Origin: Burkholderiaceae bacterium
GTDB taxonomy: Bacteria; Pseudomonadota; Gammaproteobacteria; Burkholderiales; Burkholderiaceae_E
Assembly (NCBI GenBank): GCA_021463505.1
Contig: JAJTYR010000007.1
Location: forward strand, 1 to 64,000
Direction: 5' to 3'
DNA: 64,000 nucleotides
The notes beneath the pieces are model-generated. The model ran no database searches and was not told where the DNA came from. It was given only the letters and a program-made list of their open reading frames with translations. The translations under genes and the position numbers were made by a program. Shown piece after piece: positions 30,867-39,047 of this stretch (positions are counted from its first letter, which is position 1; each line of letters opens with the position of its first letter).

Positions 30867-31640
30867 TCAATGCCCGTCGAGCGACACCGCGATCTGGTAG
30901 AGGCCCTCGAGCACCAGGTTTTCGTGGTAGGTGAACTCGATCGTCAGGCGTGGCCCGAGCGTGCGCGCCGCGCCGCCCGACAGGATGCAGCGCAGGTCGG
31001 GATGGTTGCGTTTGTGCAGGTAATAGAGCCGCTCGACCGCGCCGGCCTGCGCATGGGCGCAGCCCGAGGCGATCGCGTCGACCGTCTGGCGCGGGTAGTC
31101 GACGTAATCACCCTGGGCATCGGGCAGCGTGGCCGTGTTCTGGTGCAGTGCGCGCACCATCAGCCCCAGACCCGGCATGATGCCGCCGCCGAGGAACTGT
31201 CCGTCGGCGGTCAGCAGGTCCATCGTGGTGGCGGTGCCGCACACCACCACCAGCGCGGGGCGCTCGCCCACCAGCGCGCGCGAACCGATCATCGCGGCCC
31301 AGCGGTCGCAGCCGAGCGCGGCCGGGTTCAGGTAGCCGTTCTTCACGCCGCACTGCTCGGCGCGCGAGGTGATCCAGTGCGGCTCGGGCGCATCGGGCCA
31401 GATCTCGAGCGAGCGCAGCGTGGGGTTGACCACGCCGGTGCCGGCGACATTCGAGATCACGATCGCGTCCGGTGTGGGCTGGTGGCGCCATTGCTTGGTC
31501 ACCATCGGGATTTCCTCGAGCAGCACGCGACCGAAGACCTGCTGCTTGTCCTGCGCCAGCGACCGGCCGGCCGACGAGGGCGGGGAGTACGTTCCCCACT
31601 TCAGGAACGTGTTGCCGATGTCGATCAGCAGGTAGCTCAT
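30867..31640 (-). CDS. coaX: Type III pantothenate kinase
   Basis: This 257-residue ASKHA-fold kinase carries out the first step of coenzyme A synthesis. It has the phosphate-1 motif DIGNTFLKWG (6-15), the pantothenate-site block YLNPAALGCDRWAA (about 101-114), and VCGTATTMDLLTADG (about 127-141). A long insertion between the first strand and the rest (about 17-45) is hydrophilic. The ATG overlaps the fumarase stop as ATGA. It is usually next to birA; here fumarase is the partner. Confidence 0.9.
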   Translation of the reverse strand: MSYLLIDIGNTFLKWGTYSPPSSAGRSLAQDKQQVFGRVLLEEIPMVTKQWRHQPTPDAIVISNVAGTGVVNPTLRSLEIWPDAPEPHWITSRAEQCGVKNGYLNPAALGCDRWAAMIGSRALVGERPALVVVCGTATTMDLLTADGQFLGGGIMPGLGLMVRALHQNTATLPDAQGDYVDYPRQTVDAIASGCAHAQAGAVERLYYLHKRNHPDLRCILSGGAARTLGPRLTIEFTYHENLVLEGLYQIAVSLDGH

Positions 31641-33163
31641 GATGCCGTGGTGACCGGGATCTTGCCGATGCGCGCCTGCCATTCGCGCGGTCCGGTCTGG
31701 TGCACCGAGGTGCCGGCCGCGTCGACGGCCACCGTCACCGGCATGTCCTGCACCTCGAATTCGTAGATGGCCTCCATGCCGAGGTCGGCGAAGCCGGCCA
31801 CCCGGGCCTTGCGGATCGACTTCGAGACCAGATAGGCCGCGCCGCCCACCGCCATCAGGTAGGCCGCCCGGTGCCGGCGGATCGCGTCGATGGCCGCCGG
31901 CCCGCGCTCGGCCTTGCCGATCATCGCCAGCAGCCCGGTCTGCGACAGCATCATGTCGGTGAACTTGTCCATCCGCGTCGAGGTGGTCGGCCCCGCCGGC
32001 CCCACGACCTCGTCGCGCACCGGGTCGACCGGACCGACGTAATAGATCACGCGACCGCTGAAATCGACCGGCAGTGCCTCGCCGCGCGCCAGCATCTGCT
32101 GGATGCGCTGGTGGGCCGCGTCGCGCCCGGTGAGCATCCGGCCCGACAGCAGCAGCGTCTGGCCCGGGCGCCACGAGGTGACTTCCTCGCGCGTCAGCGT
32201 GTCCAGGTCCACCCGTTTCGAGGTGCGCACGTTCGGTGCCCAGTGCACGTCCGGCCAGGCCGACAGCGGCGGAGGCTCGCAGAACGCCGGCCCCGAGCCG
32301 TCGAGCACGAAGTGCGCGTGGCGCGTCGCAGCGCAGTTCGGAATCATCGCCACCGGTTTGGACGCCGCGTGCGTCGCGTACATCGCGATCTTCACGTCGA
32401 GCACCGTGCTCAGTCCGCCCAGCCCCTGCGCACCGATGCCCAGCGCGTTCACCTTCTCGTAGAGCTCGATGCGCAAGGCCTCGAGCGGGTTCGACGGTCC
32501 GCGCGCGAGCAGGTCGAACATGTCGAGCGGCTCCATCAGCGATTCCTTGGCCATCAGCATCGCCTTCTCGGCGGTGCCGCCGACGCCGATGCCGAGCATG
32601 CCCGGCGGACACCACCCCGCGCCCATCGTCGGCACCGTCTTCAGGACCCAGTCGACGATCGAGTCCGACGGATTCAGCATGGCGAGCTTCGACTTGTTCT
32701 CCGAGCCGCCGCCCTTGGCCGCCACCGTCACTTCGACCGTCTCGCCGGGCACGAGTTCCACGCTGACCACCGCCGGCGTGTTGTCGCGCGTGTTGCGGCG
32801 CTCGAACTGCGGGTCGGCCACCACCGACGCGCGCAGCGTGTTCGACGGGTCGAGGTAGGCGCGGCGCACGCCTTCGTCGATCGCCTCGGCCAGCGAGCCG
32901 TCGAAGCCCTCGAAGCGCACCCCCATGCCGACTTTCAGGAACACGTTGACGATGCCGGTGTCCTGGCACAGCGGGCGGTGGCCTTCGGCGCACATCCGCG
33001 AGTTGGTCAGGATCTGGGCGATCGCGTCCCTGGCGGCCGCACTCTGCTCGCCCCGGTACGCGCGGGCCAGATGCTCGATGTAGTCGCGCGGGTGGTAGTA
33101 GCTGATGAACTGCAGTGCAGCAGCCACCGACTCGATCAGATCGCCCTGCCTGACGACGGCCAT
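31637..33163 (-). CDS. fumA: Class I fumarate hydratase (iron-sulfur)
   Basis: This 508-residue oxygen-sensitive [4Fe-4S] fumarase interconverts fumarate and malate in the TCA cycle. It is a fusion of the alpha domain (about 1-290) and the beta domain (about 300-505). Candidate cluster ligands are Cys in RPLCQDTGI (about 65), PNCAATRH (about 275) and one in GAGWCPPGMLGIGVGG (about 182-186). The beta domain contains YYVGPVDPVRDEVVGPAGPTTSTRMD. It precedes coaX and is divergent from acs across 215 bases. It could also be an L(+)-tartrate dehydratase-like enzyme, but the fused form favours fumarase. Confidence 0.92.
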   Translation of the reverse strand: MAVVRQGDLIESVAAALQFISYYHPRDYIEHLARAYRGEQSAAARDAIAQILTNSRMCAEGHRPLCQDTGIVNVFLKVGMGVRFEGFDGSLAEAIDEGVRRAYLDPSNTLRASVVADPQFERRNTRDNTPAVVSVELVPGETVEVTVAAKGGGSENKSKLAMLNPSDSIVDWVLKTVPTMGAGWCPPGMLGIGVGGTAEKAMLMAKESLMEPLDMFDLLARGPSNPLEALRIELYEKVNALGIGAQGLGGLSTVLDVKIAMYATHAASKPVAMIPNCAATRHAHFVLDGSGPAFCEPPPLSAWPDVHWAPNVRTSKRVDLDTLTREEVTSWRPGQTLLLSGRMLTGRDAAHQRIQQMLARGEALPVDFSGRVIYYVGPVDPVRDEVVGPAGPTTSTRMDKFTDMMLSQTGLLAMIGKAERGPAAIDAIRRHRAAYLMAVGGAAYLVSKSIRKARVAGFADLGMEAIYEFEVQDMPVTVAVDAAGTSVHQTGPREWQARIGKIPVTTAS

Positions 33164-33378
33164 GACGTGTCCTCGTGCAAACCGGGCGTCGATTCTAGCG
33201 GAACGTGGATATGGTGCGGCCGCGGTCTACGCCGGGACTATCCTATTGCGGCGCATCAAGCGCATGGGGCGGCGCACGCAGGCCGGCCGATCGGGGCCGG
33301 CGTAAGCGAGTCGTAAGGCATCGCTCGTAATGTGCCCGCAGTCGGCAAAGGCAGGAAGTGCGAACAGGAGGACGAGCG

Positions 33379-35364
33379 ATGTCGGCTCAGATCGAATCGG
33401 TGTTGCAGGAAGCCAGGCTGTTTCCGCCGCCCGAGGCATTCCGTAGACAGGCGACGATTTCGGGGACCGAGCAGTACGAAGCGCTGTGCGCCGAGGCGTC
33501 GAAGGACCACGCGGGGTTCTGGGCGCGCCTGGCGCGCGAGCACCTGGTCTGGCACAAGCCGTTCACGCGTGCGCTCGACGACACGAACGCGCCGTTCTAC
33601 AGGTGGTTCGCCGACGGCGAGCTGAACGTCTCCTACAACTGCCTCGACCGGCACATCGGCACGCCGGTCGAGAACAGGACGGCGATCATCTTCGAGGCCG
33701 ACGATGGCGCCGTCACCACGGTCACCTATCGCGAACTGCTGCAGCGGGTGAGTCGCTTCGCCAACGGGCTCAAGGCATTGGGCTACAAGCGCGGTGACCG
33801 CGCGATCGTCTACCTGCCGATGTCGATCCAGGGTGTGGTCGCGATGCAGGCCTGCGCGCGCCTGGGCATCATCCACTCGGTGGTGTTCGGCGGCTTCTCG
33901 GCCAAGAGCCTGCACGAGCGCATCGTCGACGTGGGCGCCACGCTGGTCATCACGGCCGACGAACAGGTACGCGGCGGCAAGCGCGTGCCGCTGAAGGCCG
34001 CGGTCGACGAAGCCTTCACGATGGGTAGCTGCGAGGCGGTCCGCAAGGTCATCGTCTACCGGCGCACTGGCGCGGGCGCGACGATGCAGGCGGGTCGCGA
34101 TCTCGGCTGGGAGCAGGTCATCGAAGGCCAGTCGGCCGACTGCCCGCCCGAATGGGTCGACGCGGATCATCCGCTGTTCGTGCTCTACACGTCGGGCTCC
34201 ACCGGCAAGCCCAAGGGCGTGCAGCATTCGTCAGCCGGATTCCTGCTCGGCGCCGCGCTCACCGTGAAGTGGGTGTTCGACCTCAAGCCCGGCGACGTCT
34301 ACTGGTGCACGGCCGATATCGGCTGGGTCACCGGGCACACCTACATCGTCTACGGCCCTACCGCCTGCGGCGCCACGCAGGTCATCTTCGAGGGCATCCC
34401 CACGTTCCCGAACCCGGGCCGCTTCTGGGAGATGATCGACCGCCACAAGGTCAGCATCTTCTACACCGCGCCTACCGCGATCCGCTCGCTGGTGCGCGCC
34501 GGTGAAACCTCGCCCGACCATCACCCGAAGAAGTACGATCTGTCGTCGCTGCGCCTGCTCGGATCGGTCGGCGAGCCGATCAATCCGGAAGCGTGGATGT
34601 GGTACTACGAGAACGTCGGCCGCGGGCGCTGCCCGATCGTCGACACCTGGTGGCAGACGGAAACCGGCGCGACGATGATCTCGCCACTGCCGGGGGTACA
34701 CGCGCTCAAGCCGGGCTCGTGCACCATGCCGCTGCCGGGCATCGCCGCGGCAATCATCGACGAGGCGGGCGGCGAGGTCGAGAAAGGCAAGGGCGGTTTC
34801 CTCGCCATCACGAAACCCTGGCCGTCGATGATCCGCACGATCTGGGGCGATCCCGAGCGCTACAGGAAGACGTACTTCCCGCCGGAAGTCCAGGGTGGGC
34901 GCTATTACGTCGCCGGCGATGGCGCGATGCGCGACGAAGACGGCTACTTCCGCGTGATGGGCCGCATCGACGACGTGCTCAACGTGTCGGGCCATCGCCT
35001 GGGCACGATGGAGATCGAGTCGGCGCTGGTGGCGCATCCGCTGGTCGCCGAGGCGGCAGTGGTCGGGCGGCCCGACGAGCTGACCGGCGAGGCCATCTCC
35101 GCCTTCGTCGTCCTCAAGCAGGCGCGGCCCGCCGGCGAGGCGGCAGCAAAGGTGGCGAAAGAGCTGCGCGACTGGGTCGGCAAGGAGATCGGCCCGATCG
35201 CCAAGCCCAGGGACATCCGCTTCGGCGACAACCTGCCCAAGACCCGTTCGGGCAAGATCATGCGCCGGCTGTTGCGGTCCCTGGCCAAGGGCGAGTCGAT
35301 CACGCAGGACGTGTCGACGCTCGAGAACCCGGGCATTCTCGACCAGTTGAAGCAGTCGCTGTGA
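33379..35364 (+). CDS. acs: Acetyl-CoA synthetase
   Basis: This 661-residue enzyme activates acetate to acetyl-CoA through acetyl-AMP. It has the N-terminal block [20 protein letters not shown]-like cap, the P-loop [14 protein letters not shown] (about 272), the acetate-pocket [10 protein letters not shown] (about 420) and the C-terminal [14 protein letters not shown] (about 627), whose lysine is the usual acetylation switch. Start ATG 33379 has AGGAGG 8 bases upstream. It is followed by two hairpins and then by a small membrane protein, a TPR protein and a symporter pair, which suggests an acetate uptake and activation unit. Confidence 0.96.
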   Translation: MSAQIESVLQEARLFPPPEAFRRQATISGTEQYEALCAEASKDHAGFWARLAREHLVWHKPFTRALDDTNAPFYRWFADGELNVSYNCLDRHIGTPVENRTAIIFEADDGAVTTVTYRELLQRVSRFANGLKALGYKRGDRAIVYLPMSIQGVVAMQACARLGIIHSVVFGGFSAKSLHERIVDVGATLVITADEQVRGGKRVPLKAAVDEAFTMGSCEAVRKVIVYRRTGAGATMQAGRDLGWEQVIEGQSADCPPEWVDADHPLFVLYTSGSTGKPKGVQHSSAGFLLGAALTVKWVFDLKPGDVYWCTADIGWVTGHTYIVYGPTACGATQVIFEGIPTFPNPGRFWEMIDRHKVSIFYTAPTAIRSLVRAGETSPDHHPKKYDLSSLRLLGSVGEPINPEAWMWYYENVGRGRCPIVDTWWQTETGATMISPLPGVHALKPGSCTMPLPGIAAAIIDEAGGEVEKGKGGFLAITKPWPSMIRTIWGDPERYRKTYFPPEVQGGRYYVAGDGAMRDEDGYFRVMGRIDDVLNVSGHRLGTMEIESALVAHPLVAEAAVVGRPDELTGEAISAFVVLKQARPAGEAAAKVAKELRDWVGKEIGPIAKPRDIRFGDNLPKTRSGKIMRRLLRSLAKGESITQDVSTLENPGILDQLKQSL

Positions 35365-35376
35365 GGTAGGGAGACC

Positions 35377-35398
35377 GGGCCGCCCCTCCGGGTGGCCC
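35377..35398 (+). terminator. Hairpin after acs
   Basis: GGGCCGCCC and GGGTGGCCC form a 9-bp stem (one G-U) around CTCC, beginning 13 bases after the acs stop. There is no U-run, so it is more likely an mRNA-stability or partial termination element than a full terminator. Confidence 0.45.
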
Positions 35399-35407
35399 GC
35401 AACAGAC

Positions 35408-35432
35408 GCAGGCGGACGATGTATCCGCCTGC
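35408..35432 (+). terminator. Second hairpin after acs
   Basis: GCAGGCGGA and TCCGCCTGC form a perfect 9-bp stem around a 7-base loop, 9 bases after the first hairpin and 18 bases before the next start codon. Placed so close to the start, it may affect translation of the small membrane protein. No U-run follows. Confidence 0.4.
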
Positions 35433-35450
35433 CTCGGGGAGACGCGAAGC

Positions 35451-35732
35451 GTGCCGAGTGTGGTGATCGTCCTCAAGGGACTGGTCGAGTTCGCCGGGCT
35501 GCTGCTGCTGGGGCAGGGCCTCGTGTTCCTGATGAGCTTCGGCCGCCACGAGTCCAATCCGGTCTACCGGGTCATGCGCTTTCTCACCTCTCCGGTCACC
35601 CGGCTCGTGCGGCGTCTCGCGCCGGCGTTCGTCGTCGATCGCCACGTTCCGGCGCTGGCGTTCATTCTGCTGTTCTGGATCTGGGTGGCCCTCACGGTGG
35701 CCAAGCTCAGGCTCCAGATGCCCGCGAGCTGA
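35451..35732 (+). CDS. Small membrane protein, YggT-like
   Basis: This 93-residue protein has two hydrophobic helices (about 4-28 and 68-86) around an Arg-rich middle segment. The stretch NPVYRVMRFLTSPVTRLVRRLAP recalls the conserved loop of YggT-family membrane proteins (half of the usual length). Role unknown. The start is GTG at 35451 with a GGGGAGA ribosome site upstream. It ends 4 bases before the TPR gene, so the two are likely co-transcribed. Confidence 0.65.
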   Translation: MPSVVIVLKGLVEFAGLLLLGQGLVFLMSFGRHESNPVYRVMRFLTSPVTRLVRRLAPAFVVDRHVPALAFILLFWIWVALTVAKLRLQMPAS

Positions 35733-35736
35733 GACG

Positions 35737-36366
35737 ATGGGCGCCGCCGCGATCGATGTCGTCAACGCCTGGTACTACCGGCAGATGGCCCTGTGGGCGG
35801 GGCTGTTCCGCAAGAGCGAGCTCGAACTGGAATACTGGGAGCGCGTGCGCGCCCTGCGCCCGCGCGACACCGGCACGCTCGCGGCGATCGCCAACCGGCG
35901 CGCTGCGCAGGGCGACAGGCACGGCGCGATCGCGGTGCTCGAACATTCGGTGCAGGTCGACCCGGGCGTTGCTCACGCGTGGTTCAACCTCGGCTTCCTG
36001 CGCCAGGAGCTCGGCGAGCACGAGGCGGCGTGCGAGGCGTTCGAGCGCGCGGTTGCGCTCGATCCGAAGCTCGACCGGGCCTGGTACGGCAAGGGGCTGT
36101 CGCTGGTCAAGCTTGGCCGCGTCGACGACGCGGTGGTGGCGCTGAAGAAGGTCGTCGAGCTGCAGCCGATGTCGCCGTACGGCTTCTACCAGCTGGCACA
36201 CGCGTACCACCGGCTGGGCCAGGCCGACCGGGTCGTGGGGATCGTGCGCAGGCTCTCGAAGTTCGAGCCGAAGGTCGCATTGCAGCTCGAACGCGAAACC
36301 GGCGTGCACGCCGGCATCGAGGACCCGTTCGATCCGGGCGCAGGCACGGCTCGCAGAGGTTCCTGA
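35737..36366 (+). CDS. TPR-repeat protein
   Basis: This 209-residue soluble protein is built of about four tetratricopeptide repeats (roughly 45-185), recognisable as AWFNLGFLRQELGEHEAACEAFERAVALDP and the next unit AWYGKGLSLVKLGRVDDAVVALKKVVEL (both shown here only as motifs of the repeat, residues about 85-145). It has no signal peptide. TPR proteins mediate protein contacts. Its place between the small membrane protein and the symporter suggests a role in acetate transport or its control, but that is inference from context. Confidence 0.8.
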   Translation: MGAAAIDVVNAWYYRQMALWAGLFRKSELELEYWERVRALRPRDTGTLAAIANRRAAQGDRHGAIAVLEHSVQVDPGVAHAWFNLGFLRQELGEHEAACEAFERAVALDPKLDRAWYGKGLSLVKLGRVDDAVVALKKVVELQPMSPYGFYQLAHAYHRLGQADRVVGIVRRLSKFEPKVALQLERETGVHAGIEDPFDPGAGTARRGS

Positions 36367-36440
36367 AACGGGTGACGGACACCCGACGGGGAGAGGGAGA
36401 GGAGTGGACCAATGAGCAAGACAACCCGACTGGAGGGGCC

Positions 36441-36704
36441 ATGCAACTGACCGCCAAGCACCATGAGTACTGGCGGCGCAACCTGCGCATCGCGTCGATA
36501 CTGATCGCGATCTGGTTCGTCGTCACTTTCGTCGTCGCGTACTTCGCGCGATCGCTGACCTTCACTTTCTTCGGCTGGCCGTTCTCGTTCTGGATGGCAG
36601 CGCAGGGGGCACTGGTCATCTACCTGCTGCTGATCGTCTACTACGCGCGCTACATGAACAGGCTCGACGAGGCGTTCGGCGTGGCTGAAGGAGATCTCGA
36701 ATGA
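36441..36704 (+). CDS. DUF4212 small subunit of sodium/solute symporter
   Basis: This 87-residue protein has two membrane helices (about 17-38 and 47-68) and the DUF4212 start KHHEYWRRNLRI. In this family it partners the large VC_2705-type symporter, and it lies directly upstream with an ATGA overlap. Start ATG 36441 has GGAGGGG just upstream. The pair is thought to take up acetate or another short organic acid; substrate here is inferred from the acs neighbour. Confidence 0.9.
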   Translation: MQLTAKHHEYWRRNLRIASILIAIWFVVTFVVAYFARSLTFTFFGWPFSFWMAAQGALVIYLLLIVYYARYMNRLDEAFGVAEGDLE

Positions 36705-38770
36705 GCACCGCAACCCAATCGCAGAAGTCCTTCACCCAGCAGCTGAAGAAGGTCTACGCCTTCTACACCGGCGGCTTCGTCACTTTCGTGGTGGTGCTGG
36801 CGATCCTCGAGCAGATGGGGTTGCCGCGGCAGACGATCGGCTACGTCTTTCTGATGGCCACGATCCTGCTGTACGCGGGTATCGGCATCATCAGCCGCAC
36901 CAACGAGGCGGCCGAGTACTACGTGGCGGGCCGCCGCGTGCCGGCGCTGTTCAACGGCATGGCGGTGGGCGCCGACTGGATGTCGGCGGCCTCGTTCCTC
37001 GGTCTGGCGGGCACGTTCTACCTGGCCGGCTACGATGGCCTGGCGTTCGCCATGGGCTGGACGGGCGGCTACGTGCTGACCGCGCTGTTCCTCGCGCCCT
37101 ACCTGCGCAAGTTCGGGCAGTTCACGATTCCCGACTTCCTGGGCGCGCGCTACGGCGGCAACATCCCGCGCTTCATCGGGATCATCATCGCCATCCTGTG
37201 CTCGTTCACCTACGTGGTGGCGCAGATCTACGGTGTGGGCATCATCACCACGCGCCTGACCGGCGTGGCGTTCGAGATCGGCGTGTTCCTCGGGCTGGCC
37301 GGCATCCTGGTCTGCTCGTTCCTCGGGGGCATGCGCGCGGTCACCTGGACGCAGGTGGCGCAGTACATCATCCTGATCATCGCCTACCTGATCCCGGTGG
37401 TGTGGCTGTCGGTGCAGCAGACCGGTTTCCCGATCCCGCACGTGATCTACGGCTATCAGCTGCAGCAGGTCACCGCGCAGGAGGAAAAGCTGATCGCCGA
37501 TCCGAAGGAGATCGAGGTCAAGAAGATCTTCAACGAGCGTGCGGCGGCGGCGGCCGAGAAGCTCAAGGACCTGCAGGGCTCGTTCACGGCCGGCAAGGCC
37601 GCGCTCGACAAGGCGGTGGCCGACGCGACCGCGTCGGGTGACGCCGCGGCGCTGAAGAAGGCGCAGGACGACCTCGGCAAGTATCCGAAGACGGTCGAGG
37701 ACGCGCGCACCGCGTGGGCCAAGGAACGGGCGCTGGCGGCCCGCGGCGGACCGCTGCTGCGGCATGCCGAACCGTTCCAGGGCAAGGACGAGGCAGCGCG
37801 CGACGTCAAGCGCAAGAACTTCCTGGCGCTCGTCTTCTGCCTGATGGTGGGCACGGCATCGCTGCCGCACATCCTGATGCGCTACTACACCACGCCGTCG
37901 GTGCGCGAGGCGCGGATCTCGGTGGGCTGGTCGCTGTTCTTCATCCTGCTGCTGTACCTGTCGGCGCCGGCGCTGGCCGTGCTGGTGAAGTACGACATGT
38001 ATCACGACGTGGTGGGGCTGCCGTTCGCGAGCCTGCCGGCCTGGGTGCAGTCGTGGGCGGCGGTCGACCCTGGGCTGCTGTCGATCACCGACTTCAACGG
38101 TGACGGCATCGTGCAGGCGGCCGAGATCGCGATCGGCGGCGACATCGTCGTGCTGGCGACTCCGGAAATCGCCGGGCTGCCGTACGTGATCTCGGGCCTC
38201 GTCGCGGCGGGCGGCCTCGCGGCTGCGCTGTCCACGGCCGACGGCCTGCTGCTCACGATCGCCAACGCGCTGTCGCACGATCTCTACTACAAGATGATCG
38301 ATCCGACCGTGTCGACGCAGCGCCGCGTGCTGCTCTCGAAGATGCTGCTGCTGGTGGTCGCCGTCGTGGCGGCGCTCACCGCGGCACAAAAGCCCGCCGA
38401 CATCCTGTTCCTGGTGTCGGCGGCCTTCTCGTTCGCCGCGGCCGGGTTCTTCCCGTCCCTGGTGCTCGGCATCTTCTGGAAGCGCGCCACCGGCATCGCC
38501 GCGACGCTCGCGATGATCGCCGGCATCGGCATCACGTTCTACTACATGACGCTGAACCAGCCCTGGCTGCGCGAGATGTTCTACGGCATTCCGCGCCCGG
38601 TGCCGATCACCAATCTGTGGTGGGACATCCAGCCGATCTCGGCCGGCCTGTTCGGCGTGCCGCTGGGCTTCGCGGTGCTGATCATCGTGTCGCTGCTCAC
38701 GCCGGCACCCGATCGCACCACGCAGGAACTGGTGGAGAACGTGCGCTATCCGAACCTGAAGGCGGCCTGA
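36701..38770 (+). CDS. VC_2705-family sodium/solute symporter (acetate-type)
   Basis: This 689-residue sodium:solute symporter has about 13 membrane helices. Family blocks include GADWMSAASFLGLAGTFY (about 90) and GGLAAALSTADGLLLTIANALSHDLYYK (within about 505-535). Two features stand out: a charged, Ala/Lys/Glu-rich coiled-coil-like insertion (about 253-366) between helices, and a canonical EF-hand-like loop DFNGDGIVQAAE (464-475) in a hydrophilic loop. The first is a soluble insertion of about 110 residues absent from ActP of E. coli. It is coupled to the DUF4212 gene by ATGA and followed by a strong terminator. Confidence 0.9.
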   Translation: MSTATQSQKSFTQQLKKVYAFYTGGFVTFVVVLAILEQMGLPRQTIGYVFLMATILLYAGIGIISRTNEAAEYYVAGRRVPALFNGMAVGADWMSAASFLGLAGTFYLAGYDGLAFAMGWTGGYVLTALFLAPYLRKFGQFTIPDFLGARYGGNIPRFIGIIIAILCSFTYVVAQIYGVGIITTRLTGVAFEIGVFLGLAGILVCSFLGGMRAVTWTQVAQYIILIIAYLIPVVWLSVQQTGFPIPHVIYGYQLQQVTAQEEKLIADPKEIEVKKIFNERAAAAAEKLKDLQGSFTAGKAALDKAVADATASGDAAALKKAQDDLGKYPKTVEDARTAWAKERALAARGGPLLRHAEPFQGKDEAARDVKRKNFLALVFCLMVGTASLPHILMRYYTTPSVREARISVGWSLFFILLLYLSAPALAVLVKYDMYHDVVGLPFASLPAWVQSWAAVDPGLLSITDFNGDGIVQAAEIAIGGDIVVLATPEIAGLPYVISGLVAAGGLAAALSTADGLLLTIANALSHDLYYKMIDPTVSTQRRVLLSKMLLLVVAVVAALTAAQKPADILFLVSAAFSFAAAGFFPSLVLGIFWKRATGIAATLAMIAGIGITFYYMTLNQPWLREMFYGIPRPVPITNLWWDIQPISAGLFGVPLGFAVLIIVSLLTPAPDRTTQELVENVRYPNLKAA

Positions 38771-38849
38771 GCGCCGCATGCGGCGGCCGGGCGCCCGCGG
38801 CGCTTCGGCCCTCCCGCCAGGCCCCGGCCTGCCTGGCCGCGGCGCATCG

Positions 38850-38882
38850 GGGGCGATCTTCGGATCGCCCCTTTTTCTTTTG
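38850..38882 (+). terminator. Intrinsic terminator after the symporter gene
   Basis: GGGGCGATC and GATCGCCCC form a perfect 9-bp stem with a TTCG tetraloop, followed by TTTTTCTTTTG. This is a textbook rho-independent terminator that ends the acs-to-symporter transcript. Confidence 0.92.
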
Positions 38883-38923
38883 TTATCAGGATCTTGTGCG
38901 ACGCGCCGCGTGCGCCGGTGCGG

Positions 38924-38929
38924 TATACT
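38924..38929 (+). promoter_or_regulatory. -10 element of tRNA-Ser
   Basis: TATACT lies 10 bases before the first base of the tRNA, the expected -10 position. No convincing -35 is visible at 16-18 bases upstream. Confidence 0.5.
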
Positions 38930-38939
38930 GCGCGCCCTC

Positions 38940-39030
38940 GGAGGGATGGATGAGTGGTTTAAGTCGCACGCCTGGAAAGCGTGTAGGGGTCAACAGCCCC
39001 TCGGGGGTTCGAATCCCCCTCCCTCCGCCA
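38940..39030 (+). tRNA. tRNA-Ser(GGA)
   Basis: A 91-nt class II tRNA with encoded CCA. The acceptor stem is GGAGGGA/TCCCTCC with discriminator G. The anticodon arm CACGC-CTGGAAA-GCGTG gives anticodon GGA. A long variable arm AGGGGTCAACAGCCCCT and a T arm GGGGG-TTCGAAT-CCCCC follow. The uninterrupted structure contrasts with the intron-bearing tRNA-Asn. Confidence 0.96.
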
Positions 39031-39047
39031 CGCTAAACTGCCCCGCC

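Noticed and set aside
38894-38899. TTGTGC as -35 for tRNA-Ser
   Set aside because: The gap to TATACT is 24 bases, too long for a sigma-70 promoter.
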